A DNA stretch of 8,928 nt from CBDCNH01 sp965219015 (GCA_965219015.1 CBDCNH010000016.1:1-8928), one strand, 5' to 3'; positions 1 to 6,562 are shown, counted from the first letter of the stretch. Notes: generated from the letters alone by a model not told the origin. Translations and numbers: made by a program.

Positions 1-311
1 GCGCATCTAGGACCCGCGCGCGGTGCAGCCTCCGGCGACCCCGGACGGAACGAACCGGGCTCTGGATGGCGCAGAGCGCGAGCCAGGACACCGCCGTCCG
101 GGCCACGGCCACCGCCCAGTCGCTCAAGGCGAAGGTCAGCACGTGGAGGGCGAGCGCCGCGTGCCGGCGACGTCAGCGCCACATCCGCCGGACCGCAACG
201 GACGTGGCGGCGATCACCGCGACGCAGACGGTGCGACCCCCGCGCCGCCTGCCGCGCCGCCGCTTCGGTCTCCAGCCGCGGCCCGAGCCAGAACGCCTCT
301 TGATCGCGCAT
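1..311 (-). pseudogene. Possible disrupted small membrane-protein gene, runs off the window start
   Basis: A plausible N-terminus begins at the ATG at 311 (starting MRDQEAFWLGPRLETEAAAR), but that frame soon turns into arginine/glycine-rich shadow-like sequence. One frame over, reached by dropping one G from the five-G run (plus-strand C run at 237-241), the translation becomes hydrophobic (TVCVAVIAATSVAV). It then meets a TGA at 175-173 and, in the same frame, continues open to the window edge with another hydrophobic stretch (LTFALSDWAVAVARTAVSWL). This pattern fits one gene with a frameshift and a nonsense codon. I do not recognise the family, and the reading rests on translation texture only. 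A sequencing error in the homopolymer could explain the frameshift but not the stop. Alternatively nothing here is coding. The 113 bases between 312 and 424 show no feature. Confidence 0.33.
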
Positions 312-424
312 CACCGGACCGCACCGAACGCTGCAATGGTCGGAACCCTGCCCGAGAGCCTTGCGCGCCGGAAGTTGCACCGAAAAGCGCCGCCGCGCAG
401 CCCGGAAGCGACGCACGGCGAGGT

Positions 425-856
425 CTATCCGGGTGCCGGATCGTCCGGGAACAGCCCGCGGCGCAATTTCCAGTGGGCGCGGACGGAGTTGACCAGCAGC
501 ATGACACCGATCGCCCAGAAGGCGATCGCCAAGGGGGAGAGTGTGCCTTCGCGGAACTGCAGCGGGAGCCTCGCGATGGAGAGCAACAAGAGCGCGATGG
601 ACGAGAAGAAGCCCCTTCGCATGAAGACGCGCCAGGTCAGGACGCAGACTACGATGGCGAGGCCACCGTCAAAGAGAAGGGCGGGCCACGCACCGGGAAC
701 GATCTGCGGACCGGCGAGGAGCACCACAACCACCAAGCCGACGATCCCGATGATGCTCGGCACGGCGCCGGCTCTGGCGTAGGCGCGGGCCGAAGCTCTT
801 GTGGTGAGCTTCGGCCAGATCACTCGCCGGATCGAAGCGGGGCGTTCGTCACTCAT
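425..856 (-). CDS. Small four-helix integral membrane protein of unknown function
   Basis: A 143-residue protein of unrecognised family. Four hydrophobic segments are visible: about residues 32-53 (SIIGIVGLVVVVLLAG), 57-76, 82-99 (FFSSIALLLLSIARLP) and 104-125. They are separated by short loops, with a basic N-terminus (RRVIWPKLTTRASARAYAR) and a basic C-terminal tail (HWKLRRG), so both ends probably face the cytoplasm. I chose the ATG at 856 because the open frame extends further upstream only as low-complexity G/R-rich sequence that looks non-coding. No strong Shine-Dalgarno is seen just before it, so the start is uncertain. It lies divergent from the tRNA-Gly gene and upstream of the possible broken gene on the same strand. 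The coherent hydrophobic pattern is the evidence that it is real. No enzymatic motif is visible. Confidence 0.6.
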   Translation of the reverse strand: MSDERPASIRRVIWPKLTTRASARAYARAGAVPSIIGIVGLVVVVLLAGPQIVPGAWPALLFDGGLAIVVCVLTWRVFMRRGFFSSIALLLLSIARLPLQFREGTLSPLAIAFWAIGVMLLVNSVRAHWKLRRGLFPDDPAPG

Positions 857-1023
857 GCCCGTGTCACTTTCGCCTCTGCCTCGACCGCACCCGTCGCCTT
901 TTCCACGACAATCCTTGCGAAACCGAAAAGATGGCTGGCGCTCGCCACGGCGGCGACCGCAGCCACCGATCTCTCCGAGCCTTCCGGCCCTCAAGGTCCT
1001 GCCCGTCCGCCCGCGAATAGCCG

Positions 1024-1052
1024 CTTGCCGGGCACGCGCCGGGTTGCTACCC
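1024..1052 (+). promoter_or_regulatory. Candidate promoter of tRNA-Gly
   Basis: CTTGCC (1024-1029) and CTACCC (1047-1052) are separated by 17 bases and resemble the alphaproteobacterial housekeeping pattern CTTGAC-N17-CTATAT. The -10 box ends 10 bases before the tRNA, which would give the very short 5' leader usual for tRNA genes. The -10 match is weak. The 206-base interval between the membrane-protein start and the tRNA (857-1062) shows nothing else. Confidence 0.4.
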
Positions 1053-1062
1053 ATCACGTGCC

Positions 1063-1136
1063 GCGGGTGTAGCTCAATGGCAGAGCAGAAGCTTCCCAAG
1101 CTTACGACGAGGGTTCGATTCCCTTCACCCGCTCCA
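1063..1136 (+). tRNA. tRNA-Gly (anticodon CCC), CCA encoded
   Basis: A full cloverleaf of 74 bases. The 7-bp acceptor stem GCGGGTG/CACCCGC pairs perfectly (1063-1069 with 1126-1132), followed by discriminator T and an encoded CCA at 1134-1136. The D arm is GCTCAATGGCAGAGC. The anticodon loop TTCCCAA places CCC at 1095-1097, so it reads GGG glycine codons. The T arm has GAGGG, TTCGATT, CCCTT. The anticodon stem has one non-canonical pair at its outer end (G/A). The last bases of this gene mark the sharp boundary to a lower-GC segment, as expected if a mobile element once integrated into the tRNA 3' end and rebuilt it. Confidence 0.97.
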
Positions 1137-1161
1137 ATTCTCCTGAGATTTGGACGATTTT
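1133..1161 (+). terminator. Possible intrinsic terminator overlapping the tRNA CCA end
   Basis: TCCAA (1133-1137) pairs with TTGGA (1150-1154). After a T/T mismatch, TCT (1139-1141) pairs with AGA (1146-1148) around a CCTG loop. The sequence CGATTTT follows, with four T at 1158-1161. The stem is AT-rich with one mismatch, so it would be weak. It starts at the discriminator base of the tRNA. No other stop signal lies between the tRNA and the defence-like gene, so read-through into that gene is conceivable. Confidence 0.3.
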
Positions 1162-1178
1162 CCTTGCCGGGCTATTTG
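1150..1178 (+). promoter_or_regulatory. Weak candidate promoter upstream of the Abi_C-like gene
   Basis: TTGGAC (1150-1155) and TATTTG (1173-1178) with a 17-base spacer match the sigma-70 consensus at three of six positions each. It would give a 5' untranslated region of roughly 45 bases that contains the start-codon hairpin. A second AT-rich box, TAAATT at 1204-1209, resembles a -10 but has no partner at the right distance. Neither is convincing on its own. Confidence 0.2.
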
Positions 1179-1205
1179 TAATGCCGCTCGTCGGGTGGCG
1201 GTGTA

Positions 1206-1230
1206 AATTAATTGTTAGGAACAATTAGTT
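1206..1230 (+). promoter_or_regulatory. Hairpin/palindrome enclosing the RBS and TTG start codon
   Basis: AATTAATTGTT (1206-1216) and AACAATTAGTT (1220-1230) form an 11-bp inverted repeat with a single T-G wobble, around a three-base AGG loop (1217-1219). The loop plus the next A is the only Shine-Dalgarno sequence (AGGA, 8 bases before the start). The first two bases of the TTG start codon (1229-1231) lie in the 3' arm. As RNA this would hide the start codon and the region around the SD. As DNA it is a near-perfect palindrome suited to a dimeric repressor. The repeat is directly visible; the regulatory role is inferred. Confidence 0.55.
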
Positions 1231-2050
1231 GTCCCAGATCTTAGATATTCCTGCCCATATAGAAACGAACTCACAGCTGTTTGGGCGCTTCAAGGTCGCG
1301 CTTAGCGAAGCCCTTTCAGCTTGCATTGACGAAAGCGAATGGAAGAAGTTCGCAACTCGCTATGATTTGCGTGCGCGAATCATTAATCATCGTCGATTTC
1401 TTCGCAGTCTGGATTGGGGAGATCCAGACCATGAGGGTCTTGTACTCGAATTAGTTGAAGATCTTTGCCAGCACAACAGGCCCGCACTACTTGATCTTTT
1501 TCAACGCCCTGCCGTTCAAGAGTTGCTTCGTCGAGATGCCGGAGAGCTCATGGACATATTGGAGCGAAAGGCAGACCCGGTGATAAGAGCGCTTTCACAT
1601 AGCTTTGCTCAGTTAAATGCGGCTAAGGATGTGGTAGACCTTGAGCTATACTCTAAACGAGTCGACGACGCTCTCCCTTCTGACCCAAATCAAGCCATTG
1701 GAGCGACAAAGGAATTACTTGAAGCGGCAATGCTGAGCATCCTAAATAAAAAGGGTATGACAGACGTTCAGAGGCTCAACTTTGTCTCCTTGACGGACAG
1801 ATGTTTTGAGGAACTCGGTCTAAGTGAGCGAATTGCCCCTGCCAGCGAAAGTGAACGACACGTTCGCAAAATCTACAGTAACGCAAAAAAGATGGTCGGA
1901 ACCGCCAACGAGCTGAGAAATCTTGCCGGCACCGGTCATGGCCGCATTGTTGGAAGAGAGGAGCACTTGTCGTCGGAGGATGCCAGACTCGTAGCCTCAA
2001 TCGGACTTATACTTGCAGCATGGTTGCTGCGGCGTGCAGAAGGGTCGTAA
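1229..2050 (+). CDS. Abi_C-domain protein, probable abortive-infection phage-defence effector (HEPN-like)
   Basis: A 273-residue, mostly helical soluble protein. The C-terminal half (about 135-270) resembles the abortive-infection C-terminal domain (Abi_C, PF14355): a helix with KELLEAAMLSILNKKG (161-176), then NELRNLAGTGHG (227-238), then a terminal hydrophobic helix ARLVASIGLILAAWLLRR. R230-N231 and H237 fit the R-(polar)-x(4-5)-H signature of HEPN ribonucleases, so RNA cleavage on phage attack is a reasonable inference. Residues 1-134 have no recognised motif and may sense the trigger. The start is TTG at 1229, with AGGA 8 bases upstream inside a hairpin. By eye the gene is about 50% GC against about 70% around it and uses A/T-ending codons freely, indicating horizontal acquisition. 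It stands alone between tRNA-Gly and the 3' end of pgi (convergent), with no antitoxin or integrase nearby. Alternative: a housekeeping HEPN protein, less likely given its composition. Confidence 0.7.
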   Translation: MSQILDIPAHIETNSQLFGRFKVALSEALSACIDESEWKKFATRYDLRARIINHRRFLRSLDWGDPDHEGLVLELVEDLCQHNRPALLDLFQRPAVQELLRRDAGELMDILERKADPVIRALSHSFAQLNAAKDVVDLELYSKRVDDALPSDPNQAIGATKELLEAAMLSILNKKGMTDVQRLNFVSLTDRCFEELGLSERIAPASESERHVRKIYSNAKKMVGTANELRNLAGTGHGRIVGREEHLSSEDARLVASIGLILAAWLLRRAEGS

Positions 2051-2092
2051 CGGCGAACCCAAGATGCCCAGAACGCGGGCCCACGGCTGCAA

Positions 2093-3694
2093 TCAATTCG
2101 GACTCGTCACCTCCCGCACCAGCATCCGCGTCGAGCCGTCCTTGCCGTCGGCGCTCGCCTTGCCCTCGAGGATCGGGGTCAGTGCCACGGCGAGTTCCTT
2201 GCCGAGCTCGACGCCCCACTGGTCGTAGCTGTTGATGCCGAGGATCGTGCCTTCGACGAACACGCGGTGCTCGTAGAGCGCCACGATGCGGCCGAGCGTG
2301 TCCGGCGTCAGCATCGGGTAGAGGAGCGTCGTCGAGGGCCGGTTGCCGGGAAAGACGCGGTGGCGGGCCTGGCGCTCGGCCTCGGCGCCCTCGAGCCCGC
2401 GGTCGGCCATCAGCTTCAGCGCCGTCTCGAAAGGCCGGCCGCGCATCAGCGCCTCGGACTGCGCGAGGCAGTTGGCGGCGAGGAGCCGGTGCTGGTGCGC
2501 GAGGTCGGGCTCGTGGCCGCGCGCCGCGAGCATGAACTCGCAGGGGATCACGCGCGTGCCCTGGTGGATGAGCTGGTAGAACGCATGCTGCCCGTTGGTG
2601 CCGGGCTCGCCCCAGACCACCGGGCCGGAGTTCTCCGTCAGCGTCGTGCCGTCCATCGCCACGCGCTTGCCGTTCGATTCCATCTCGAGCTGCTGCAGGT
2701 AGGCGGGCAGGCGCAGGAGGCGCTGGTCGTAGGGGAGCACGGCGCGGGTGGCATGGCCGCAGATCTGGTTGTGCCAGTAGCCGACGAGGCCGAGGAGCAC
2801 CGGCAGGTTCGCCTCGAACGGCGTCTCGCGGAAGTGCCGGTCCATCGCGGCGCCGCCGGCGAGGAAGGCGCGGAAGTCGGCGGGCCCGACGGCGAGGAGG
2901 ATCGAGAGCCCGATCGGCCCCCAGAGCGAATAGCGCCCGCCGACCCAGTCCTCGAAGCCGAAGACGCGGGCTTCGTCGATGCCGAAGGCGGAGGTCTTGG
3001 CGACGGCGGAGGAGACGGCGGCGAACTGCGCGGCGGGGTCGGCGACGGTCCGCGCCATCCAGGCGCGCGCGGTCTCGGCGTTGGTCATCGTCTCGATCGT
3101 GGTGAAGGTCTTGGAGGCGACGATCACCAGCGTCGTCGCGGGGTCGAGGCCCGCGAGCGTGTCGTGGATGTGCGCGCCATCGACGTTCGAGACGAAATGC
3201 GTGCGCGGCCCGTCGTGGTAGGGCGCGAGCGCGAGGCAGGCCATCGCGGGCCCGAGGTCCGAGCCGCCGATGCCGATGTTGACCACGTCGGTGATTGGGC
3301 CGCCCTGCCCCGCGAAGGCACCCGAGCGCACCGCCTCGGCGAAGGCCTCCATGCGCCCGAGCGTCTCGCGGACGCCGGGCATCACGTCGCGGCCGTCGAC
3401 CTCGACGGCGCCGTCGAGGTTGCGAAGCGCCGTGTGGAGGACCGCGCGGCCCTCGGTCTCGTTGATCTTGGCGCCCCCGAACATCGCGTCGCGCCGGGCG
3501 GCGACGCCCGCCTCCTCGGCGAGGCGGAGGAGGAGCGCGCGGGTCTCGGCGTCGATGTTGGTCTTCGAGTAGTCGAAGAGCATGTCGCCCTGCCGCGCGG
3601 AGAAGTCCTCCGCGCGGGCGTCGTCGAAGAGGTCGAGGATCGCGCGGTCCTCGGTGGCGCGGGCGCGGGCGGCGAGGTCGTCGCGGGTGGTCAT
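2093..3694 (-). CDS. pgi: Glucose-6-phosphate isomerase
   Basis: A cytosolic enzyme that interconverts glucose-6-phosphate and fructose-6-phosphate, here in the same operon as the oxidative steps that consume glucose-6-phosphate. The 533 residues match the usual family length. Visible motifs are IGIGGSDLGP (140-149) and ASKTFTT (193-199) of the sugar-phosphate (SIS) fold. The first family signature is DWVGGRYSLWGPIG (249-262). The presumed proton-transfer glutamate is E339 in QLEMESNGK, the ring-opening histidine is H370 in TNGQH, and the second signature SYDQWGVELGK ends at K499. The start is the ATG at 3694: GAGAGGA lies just upstream and overlaps the pgl stop codon, with 11 bases between the two genes, so the pair is probably translationally coupled. 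An eight-codon-longer in-frame start exists at 3718, but it would overlap pgl and lacks this ribosome site. It is the last gene of zwf-pgl-pgi; no clear terminator is seen between its stop and 2050. Confidence 0.97.
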   Translation of the reverse strand: MTTRDDLAARARATEDRAILDLFDDARAEDFSARQGDMLFDYSKTNIDAETRALLLRLAEEAGVAARRDAMFGGAKINETEGRAVLHTALRNLDGAVEVDGRDVMPGVRETLGRMEAFAEAVRSGAFAGQGGPITDVVNIGIGGSDLGPAMACLALAPYHDGPRTHFVSNVDGAHIHDTLAGLDPATTLVIVASKTFTTIETMTNAETARAWMARTVADPAAQFAAVSSAVAKTSAFGIDEARVFGFEDWVGGRYSLWGPIGLSILLAVGPADFRAFLAGGAAMDRHFRETPFEANLPVLLGLVGYWHNQICGHATRAVLPYDQRLLRLPAYLQQLEMESNGKRVAMDGTTLTENSGPVVWGEPGTNGQHAFYQLIHQGTRVIPCEFMLAARGHEPDLAHQHRLLAANCLAQSEALMRGRPFETALKLMADRGLEGAEAERQARHRVFPGNRPSTTLLYPMLTPDTLGRIVALYEHRVFVEGTILGINSYDQWGVELGKELAVALTPILEGKASADGKDGSTRMLVREVTSPN

Positions 3695-3705
3695 GGCATG
3701 TCCTC

Positions 3706-4377
3706 TCAGGCGGCCCAATGGACCGTGGCATTGGCCCAGACCGTGCGGATCGGCGCCTCGATGGGGTCGAGCCCGCGCGCGCGGTCGAGCGCCGCGCGCT
3801 TCTCGGGGCCGGTGATGAGGACGTGCGTGCTCATCGCGGCGCGCAGGACCGGGGCTGTGACGGTGACGCGCGGCTCGCCGGCGGCCTCGGCGCGCAAGGC
3901 CATCAGCGGCGGCGCGTCCGCGCTCAGGGCGTCGGCGAGCCGGTCGGCGCCGGGGAAGAGCGAGGCGGTGTGCATGTCGTCGCCCATCCCGAGCATCAGC
4001 ACCGAGATCGGCAGGTGCCCGTCGAGCCCCGCGACGAGCCCCTCCAGCGCGTCCTCGGGTTCGGGCGCATCGGCGTAGAGCGGGAGCAACGTCGCGGCCT
4101 CGGCCCGGCCGACGAGGAGCCGCTCGCGCAGCGTCCGCGTGTTCGACCGTTCGGACGTCTCGGGCACCCAGCGCTCGTCGTTGAGCATGACGAACACCCG
4201 CGACCAGTCGAGGTCCACGCCCGACAGGATGTCGTAGACCGGCGCGGGCGTGCGGCCGCCCGGCAGGCAGACGGTGGCGCTCGGGTGCAGGCGCAGGCAG
4301 CTCCCGATCTCGCTCGCGAGGACGTTCGCGACCTGCATCATCATCAGCTCGCGGTCGGGGTACTCGACGAGGTTCAT
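3706..4377 (-). CDS. pgl: 6-phosphogluconolactonase
   Basis: Hydrolyses 6-phosphogluconolactone, the product of the zwf enzyme, to 6-phosphogluconate in the cytosol. The 223 residues are typical of the short bacterial Pgl (NagB/SugarP-isomerase fold). Visible motifs are the phosphate-binding loop LPGGRTPAPVYDIL (38-51), NDERWVP (66-72) and LGMGDDMHTASLFPG (129-143), which holds the presumed catalytic histidine H136. In many homologues the residue before this His is Gly (DGH); here it is Met (DMH). The ATG at 4377 overlaps the zwf stop in an ATGA arrangement, a strong sign of translational coupling. The larger open frame extending upstream to 5142 is only a shadow of zwf. pgi follows after 11 bases. 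Confidence 0.96.
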   Translation of the reverse strand: MNLVEYPDRELMMMQVANVLASEIGSCLRLHPSATVCLPGGRTPAPVYDILSGVDLDWSRVFVMLNDERWVPETSERSNTRTLRERLLVGRAEAATLLPLYADAPEPEDALEGLVAGLDGHLPISVLMLGMGDDMHTASLFPGADRLADALSADAPPLMALRAEAAGEPRVTVTAPVLRAAMSTHVLITGPEKRAALDRARGLDPIEAPIRTVWANATVHWAA

Positions 4378-5876
4378 TCCCGGATCTCGCGCCAGCGGCG
4401 GCCGTCGCGGTGCAGGAGCATCAGCGCGTCCTCCGGGCCGGAGGCGCCGGGGTCGTAGCCGCGGGGCCGGTCGCCGCGCGCCTCCCAGCCCGCGATGATC
4501 GGGTCGGTCCAGGCCCAGGCCGCCTCGACCTCGTCGCCGCGCATGAAGAGCGTCTGGTTGCCGCGGATCACGTCCATGATGAGCCGCTCGTAGGCGTCGG
4601 GGATGTCGGTGCCCTCCTCGCCCAAGGCCTCGGCGAACGACATGTCGAGCGGCACCTGCACGAGCCGCATCCCCCCCGGCCCCGGCTCCTTGATCATCAC
4701 CGTGAGGTCCATGCCCTCGTTGGGCTGCAGCCGGATTACCAGCGTGTTGGCCTTCCAGGCCTCCTCGTGCTCGAAGATCGAGTGCGGCGGCTCCTTGAAC
4801 ACGACCGCGATCTCGGAGGCCCGCGCGCGCAGCTTCTTGCCGGTGCGGAGGTAGAACGGCGTCCCCGCCCAGCGCCAGTTCGACACGCTCGCCTTGATCG
4901 CGATGAAGCTCTCGGTGCGCGACTGCTGGTTCTCCACGTCGTCGAGATAGCTGCCCTCCTCGACCTGGCCCTTCGCGCGGTGCAAGGGGTGCTTCGCGCG
5001 CCCGTTGCCGTGGCTGCCGAGGTACTGGCCGCGCACGATGTCCTCGGCGCGCACGGGATCGAGCGCGCGGATCACCTTCAGCTTCTCGTCGCGCACCGCG
5101 TCGGCCTCGAACATGTTCGGCGGCTCCATCGCGATCAGGCACAAAAGCTGCATCATGTGGTTCTGCACCATGTCGCGCATCGCGCCCGAGGTGTCGTAGT
5201 AGCCGCCCCGCCCGCCGACGCCGACGGTCTCGGCCACGGTGATCTGCACGTGGTCGACGTACTGCGACTTCCAGAGCGGCTCGAAGAGGATGTTGGCGAA
5301 ACGCACCGCCATCAGGTTCTGCACCGTCTCCTTCCCGAGGTAGTGGTCGATGCGGTAGATCTGGTGCTCGTCGAAATGCGCGGCGAGGACGGCGTTGAGC
5401 GCCTGCGCCGAGGCGAGGTCGCGGCCGAACGGCTTCTCGACCACGATGCGCGCGCGCTCGTCGGCGATGTGGTGGGTGTGGAGCCGCTCCGCGAGGTCGC
5501 CGAAGAGCGAGGGCGCGACCGAGAAGTAGAACGCCTTGATGACGCCGGGCCGGATCGCCTTCGCGAGCGCGTCCCAGCCGCCGTCGCCCTTCGCGTCGAT
5601 GGCGATGTAGCTCAAGTGCTTGACGAAGGCCTCGATGCGCTCCGCCTCGCGCTTGCCGGGGCTCACGAACTCCGCGATCGCGTCGCGGGCGAAGGCGCGG
5701 TACTCGTCGTCGGTCATCGCCGAACGTGCCGCGCCGATGATGCGGATCTCCTCGGGCGCCTGGCCCGCGACGAAGCGGCGGTAGAGGCCGGGCAGGATCT
5801 TGCGGCGGGCGAGGTCGCCCGAGCCGCCGAAGATCACGAGGTCGAACGGCTCGACCGGGATGACACGCGAAACCAT
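4374..5876 (-). CDS. zwf: Glucose-6-phosphate 1-dehydrogenase
   Basis: Oxidises glucose-6-phosphate to 6-phosphogluconolactone with reduction of NADP+ (some bacterial forms also use NAD+). It is the entry step to the oxidative pentose phosphate and Entner-Doudoroff pathways. The 500 residues are typical. The N-terminal Rossmann domain shows FGGSGDLARRKILPGL (16-31), and EKPFG (147-151) contains a conserved lysine. The substrate-binding signature RIDHYLGKE is at 175-183. D177, H178 and H240 (in DMVQNHMMQ) correspond to the catalytic residues known from the Leuconostoc enzyme. The start is ATG at 5876, preceded by GGGAG six bases away; the in-frame ATG ten codons upstream at 5906 lies inside the candidate promoter and is rejected. 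First gene of zwf-pgl-pgi, with its own candidate promoter in the 75-base gap after the HNH gene. Confidence 0.97.
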   Translation of the reverse strand: MVSRVIPVEPFDLVIFGGSGDLARRKILPGLYRRFVAGQAPEEIRIIGAARSAMTDDEYRAFARDAIAEFVSPGKREAERIEAFVKHLSYIAIDAKGDGGWDALAKAIRPGVIKAFYFSVAPSLFGDLAERLHTHHIADERARIVVEKPFGRDLASAQALNAVLAAHFDEHQIYRIDHYLGKETVQNLMAVRFANILFEPLWKSQYVDHVQITVAETVGVGGRGGYYDTSGAMRDMVQNHMMQLLCLIAMEPPNMFEADAVRDEKLKVIRALDPVRAEDIVRGQYLGSHGNGRAKHPLHRAKGQVEEGSYLDDVENQQSRTESFIAIKASVSNWRWAGTPFYLRTGKKLRARASEIAVVFKEPPHSIFEHEEAWKANTLVIRLQPNEGMDLTVMIKEPGPGGMRLVQVPLDMSFAEALGEEGTDIPDAYERLIMDVIRGNQTLFMRGDEVEAAWAWTDPIIAGWEARGDRPRGYDPGASGPEDALMLLHRDGRRWREIRE

Positions 5877-5904
5877 CTTTCTCTCCCGCCGGGATGCGGG
5901 GGGC

Positions 5905-5933
5905 ACCCTAGCAGCCCGCCCGCGACCGGCAAG
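5905..5933 (-). promoter_or_regulatory. zwf: Candidate zwf-pgl-pgi promoter
   Basis: On the minus strand, CTTGCC (5933-5928) and CTAGGG(T) (5911-5905) are separated by 16 bases. These are GC-rich versions of alphaproteobacterial -35 and -10 boxes. Transcription would begin near 5898, giving a leader of about 20 bases before the zwf start. It sits between the HNH gene stop and zwf, so the operon need not depend on upstream transcription. No operator repeat was recognised around it. Confidence 0.42.
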
Positions 5934-5951
5934 GCCCGGCGCCCCGACGGA

Positions 5952-6536
5952 TCAGGCCTCGAGCTCGGCGTCCCAGTAGAGGAAGTCGAGCCAGCTGTCG
6001 TGCAGGTGGTTCGGCGGGAACTTGCGGCCCTGGTTCTGCATCGCCTCGGGCGAGGGCTGCCGCGGCGGCTTCCGGAGCCCGAAGCCCACCTGCTTCAGCG
6101 TGCGCGAGCCCTTCTTGAGGTTGCAGGGCGAGCACGCCGCGACCACGTTCTCCCAGCTCGTGATGCCGCCCCGCGAGCGCGGCACCACATGGTCGAACGT
6201 CAGGTCGCCCCGCGCGCCGCAATACTGGCAGCAGAACTCGTCGCGGAGGAAGAGGTTGAACCGCGTGAAGGCGACGCGCTTCTGCGGCCGGACGTACTCC
6301 TTCAGGACCACGACCGAGGGCACGCGGATCTCCGTGGTCGGGCTGCGGACCACGGCGTCGTATTCGGCGATGATCGTCACGCGGTCGAGGAAGGCGGCCT
6401 TCACCGCCTCCTGCCAGGGCCAGAGCGACAGCGGATAGTAGCTGAGCGGCCGGTAGTCGGCGTTGAGGACAAGTGCGGGGTGATGCCGGAGGACCGCCGG
6501 TTCGCGTACGAATGTCGTCCTGAAGTCGCCGTCCAT
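5952..6536 (-). CDS. HNH endonuclease family protein
   Basis: A 194-residue cytosolic protein with a zinc-bound HNH (beta-beta-alpha-metal) nuclease fold. The metal-binding cysteine pairs are C103/C106 (CQYC) and C135/C138 (CSPC). The catalytic core is FDHVVPRSRGG (114-124) with H116, and N130 and N139 complete the H-N-N pattern. The first 90 residues (PALVLNADYRPLSYYPL and onward) form a conserved extension; from memory it accompanies this HNH subfamily in alphaproteobacteria and cyanobacteria. The start is ATG at 6536, with AGGAG seven bases upstream and a good promoter ahead. There is no partner methyltransferase, intein or intron, and composition matches the chromosome, so a resident nuclease with an unknown housekeeping role is more likely than a mobile homing enzyme. 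It precedes zwf on the same strand by 75 bases. Confidence 0.9.
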   Translation of the reverse strand: MDGDFRTTFVREPAVLRHHPALVLNADYRPLSYYPLSLWPWQEAVKAAFLDRVTIIAEYDAVVRSPTTEIRVPSVVVLKEYVRPQKRVAFTRFNLFLRDEFCCQYCGARGDLTFDHVVPRSRGGITSWENVVAACSPCNLKKGSRTLKQVGFGLRKPPRQPSPEAMQNQGRKFPPNHLHDSWLDFLYWDAELEA

Positions 6537-6562
6537 GCCGCCGCTCCTGCCTCTCGCGGGGG

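Noticed and set aside
23..1072. A 349-residue plus-strand open frame (and a 238-residue one overlapping it)
   Set aside because: Composition is of the shadow type (R, G, P, A and D rich), it covers the antisense of the membrane-protein gene and runs into the tRNA; no motif is visible.
1182..1204. Possible hairpin ATGCCGC/GCGGTGT upstream of the defence-like gene
   Set aside because: It needs two G-T pairs and a loop of nine or more bases; weaker than the start-codon hairpin and not followed by a T-run, so not annotated.
2015..2030. GCAGCA/TGCTGC stem with a TGGT loop, considered as a terminator
   Set aside because: It lies inside the coding region of the Abi_C-like protein (LAAWLL), has no T-run after it and only six pairs.
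2050..2093. Search for a tRNA 3'-end repeat (attachment site) or a bidirectional terminator between the convergent genes
   Set aside because: No match of useful length to the tRNA end was found, and the only stem (GCCC/GGGC on the minus strand) has four pairs with no U-tract.
2267..4078. A 603-residue open frame on the plus strand
   Set aside because: Antisense shadow of pgi and pgl; low-complexity V/R/G/E composition without domains.
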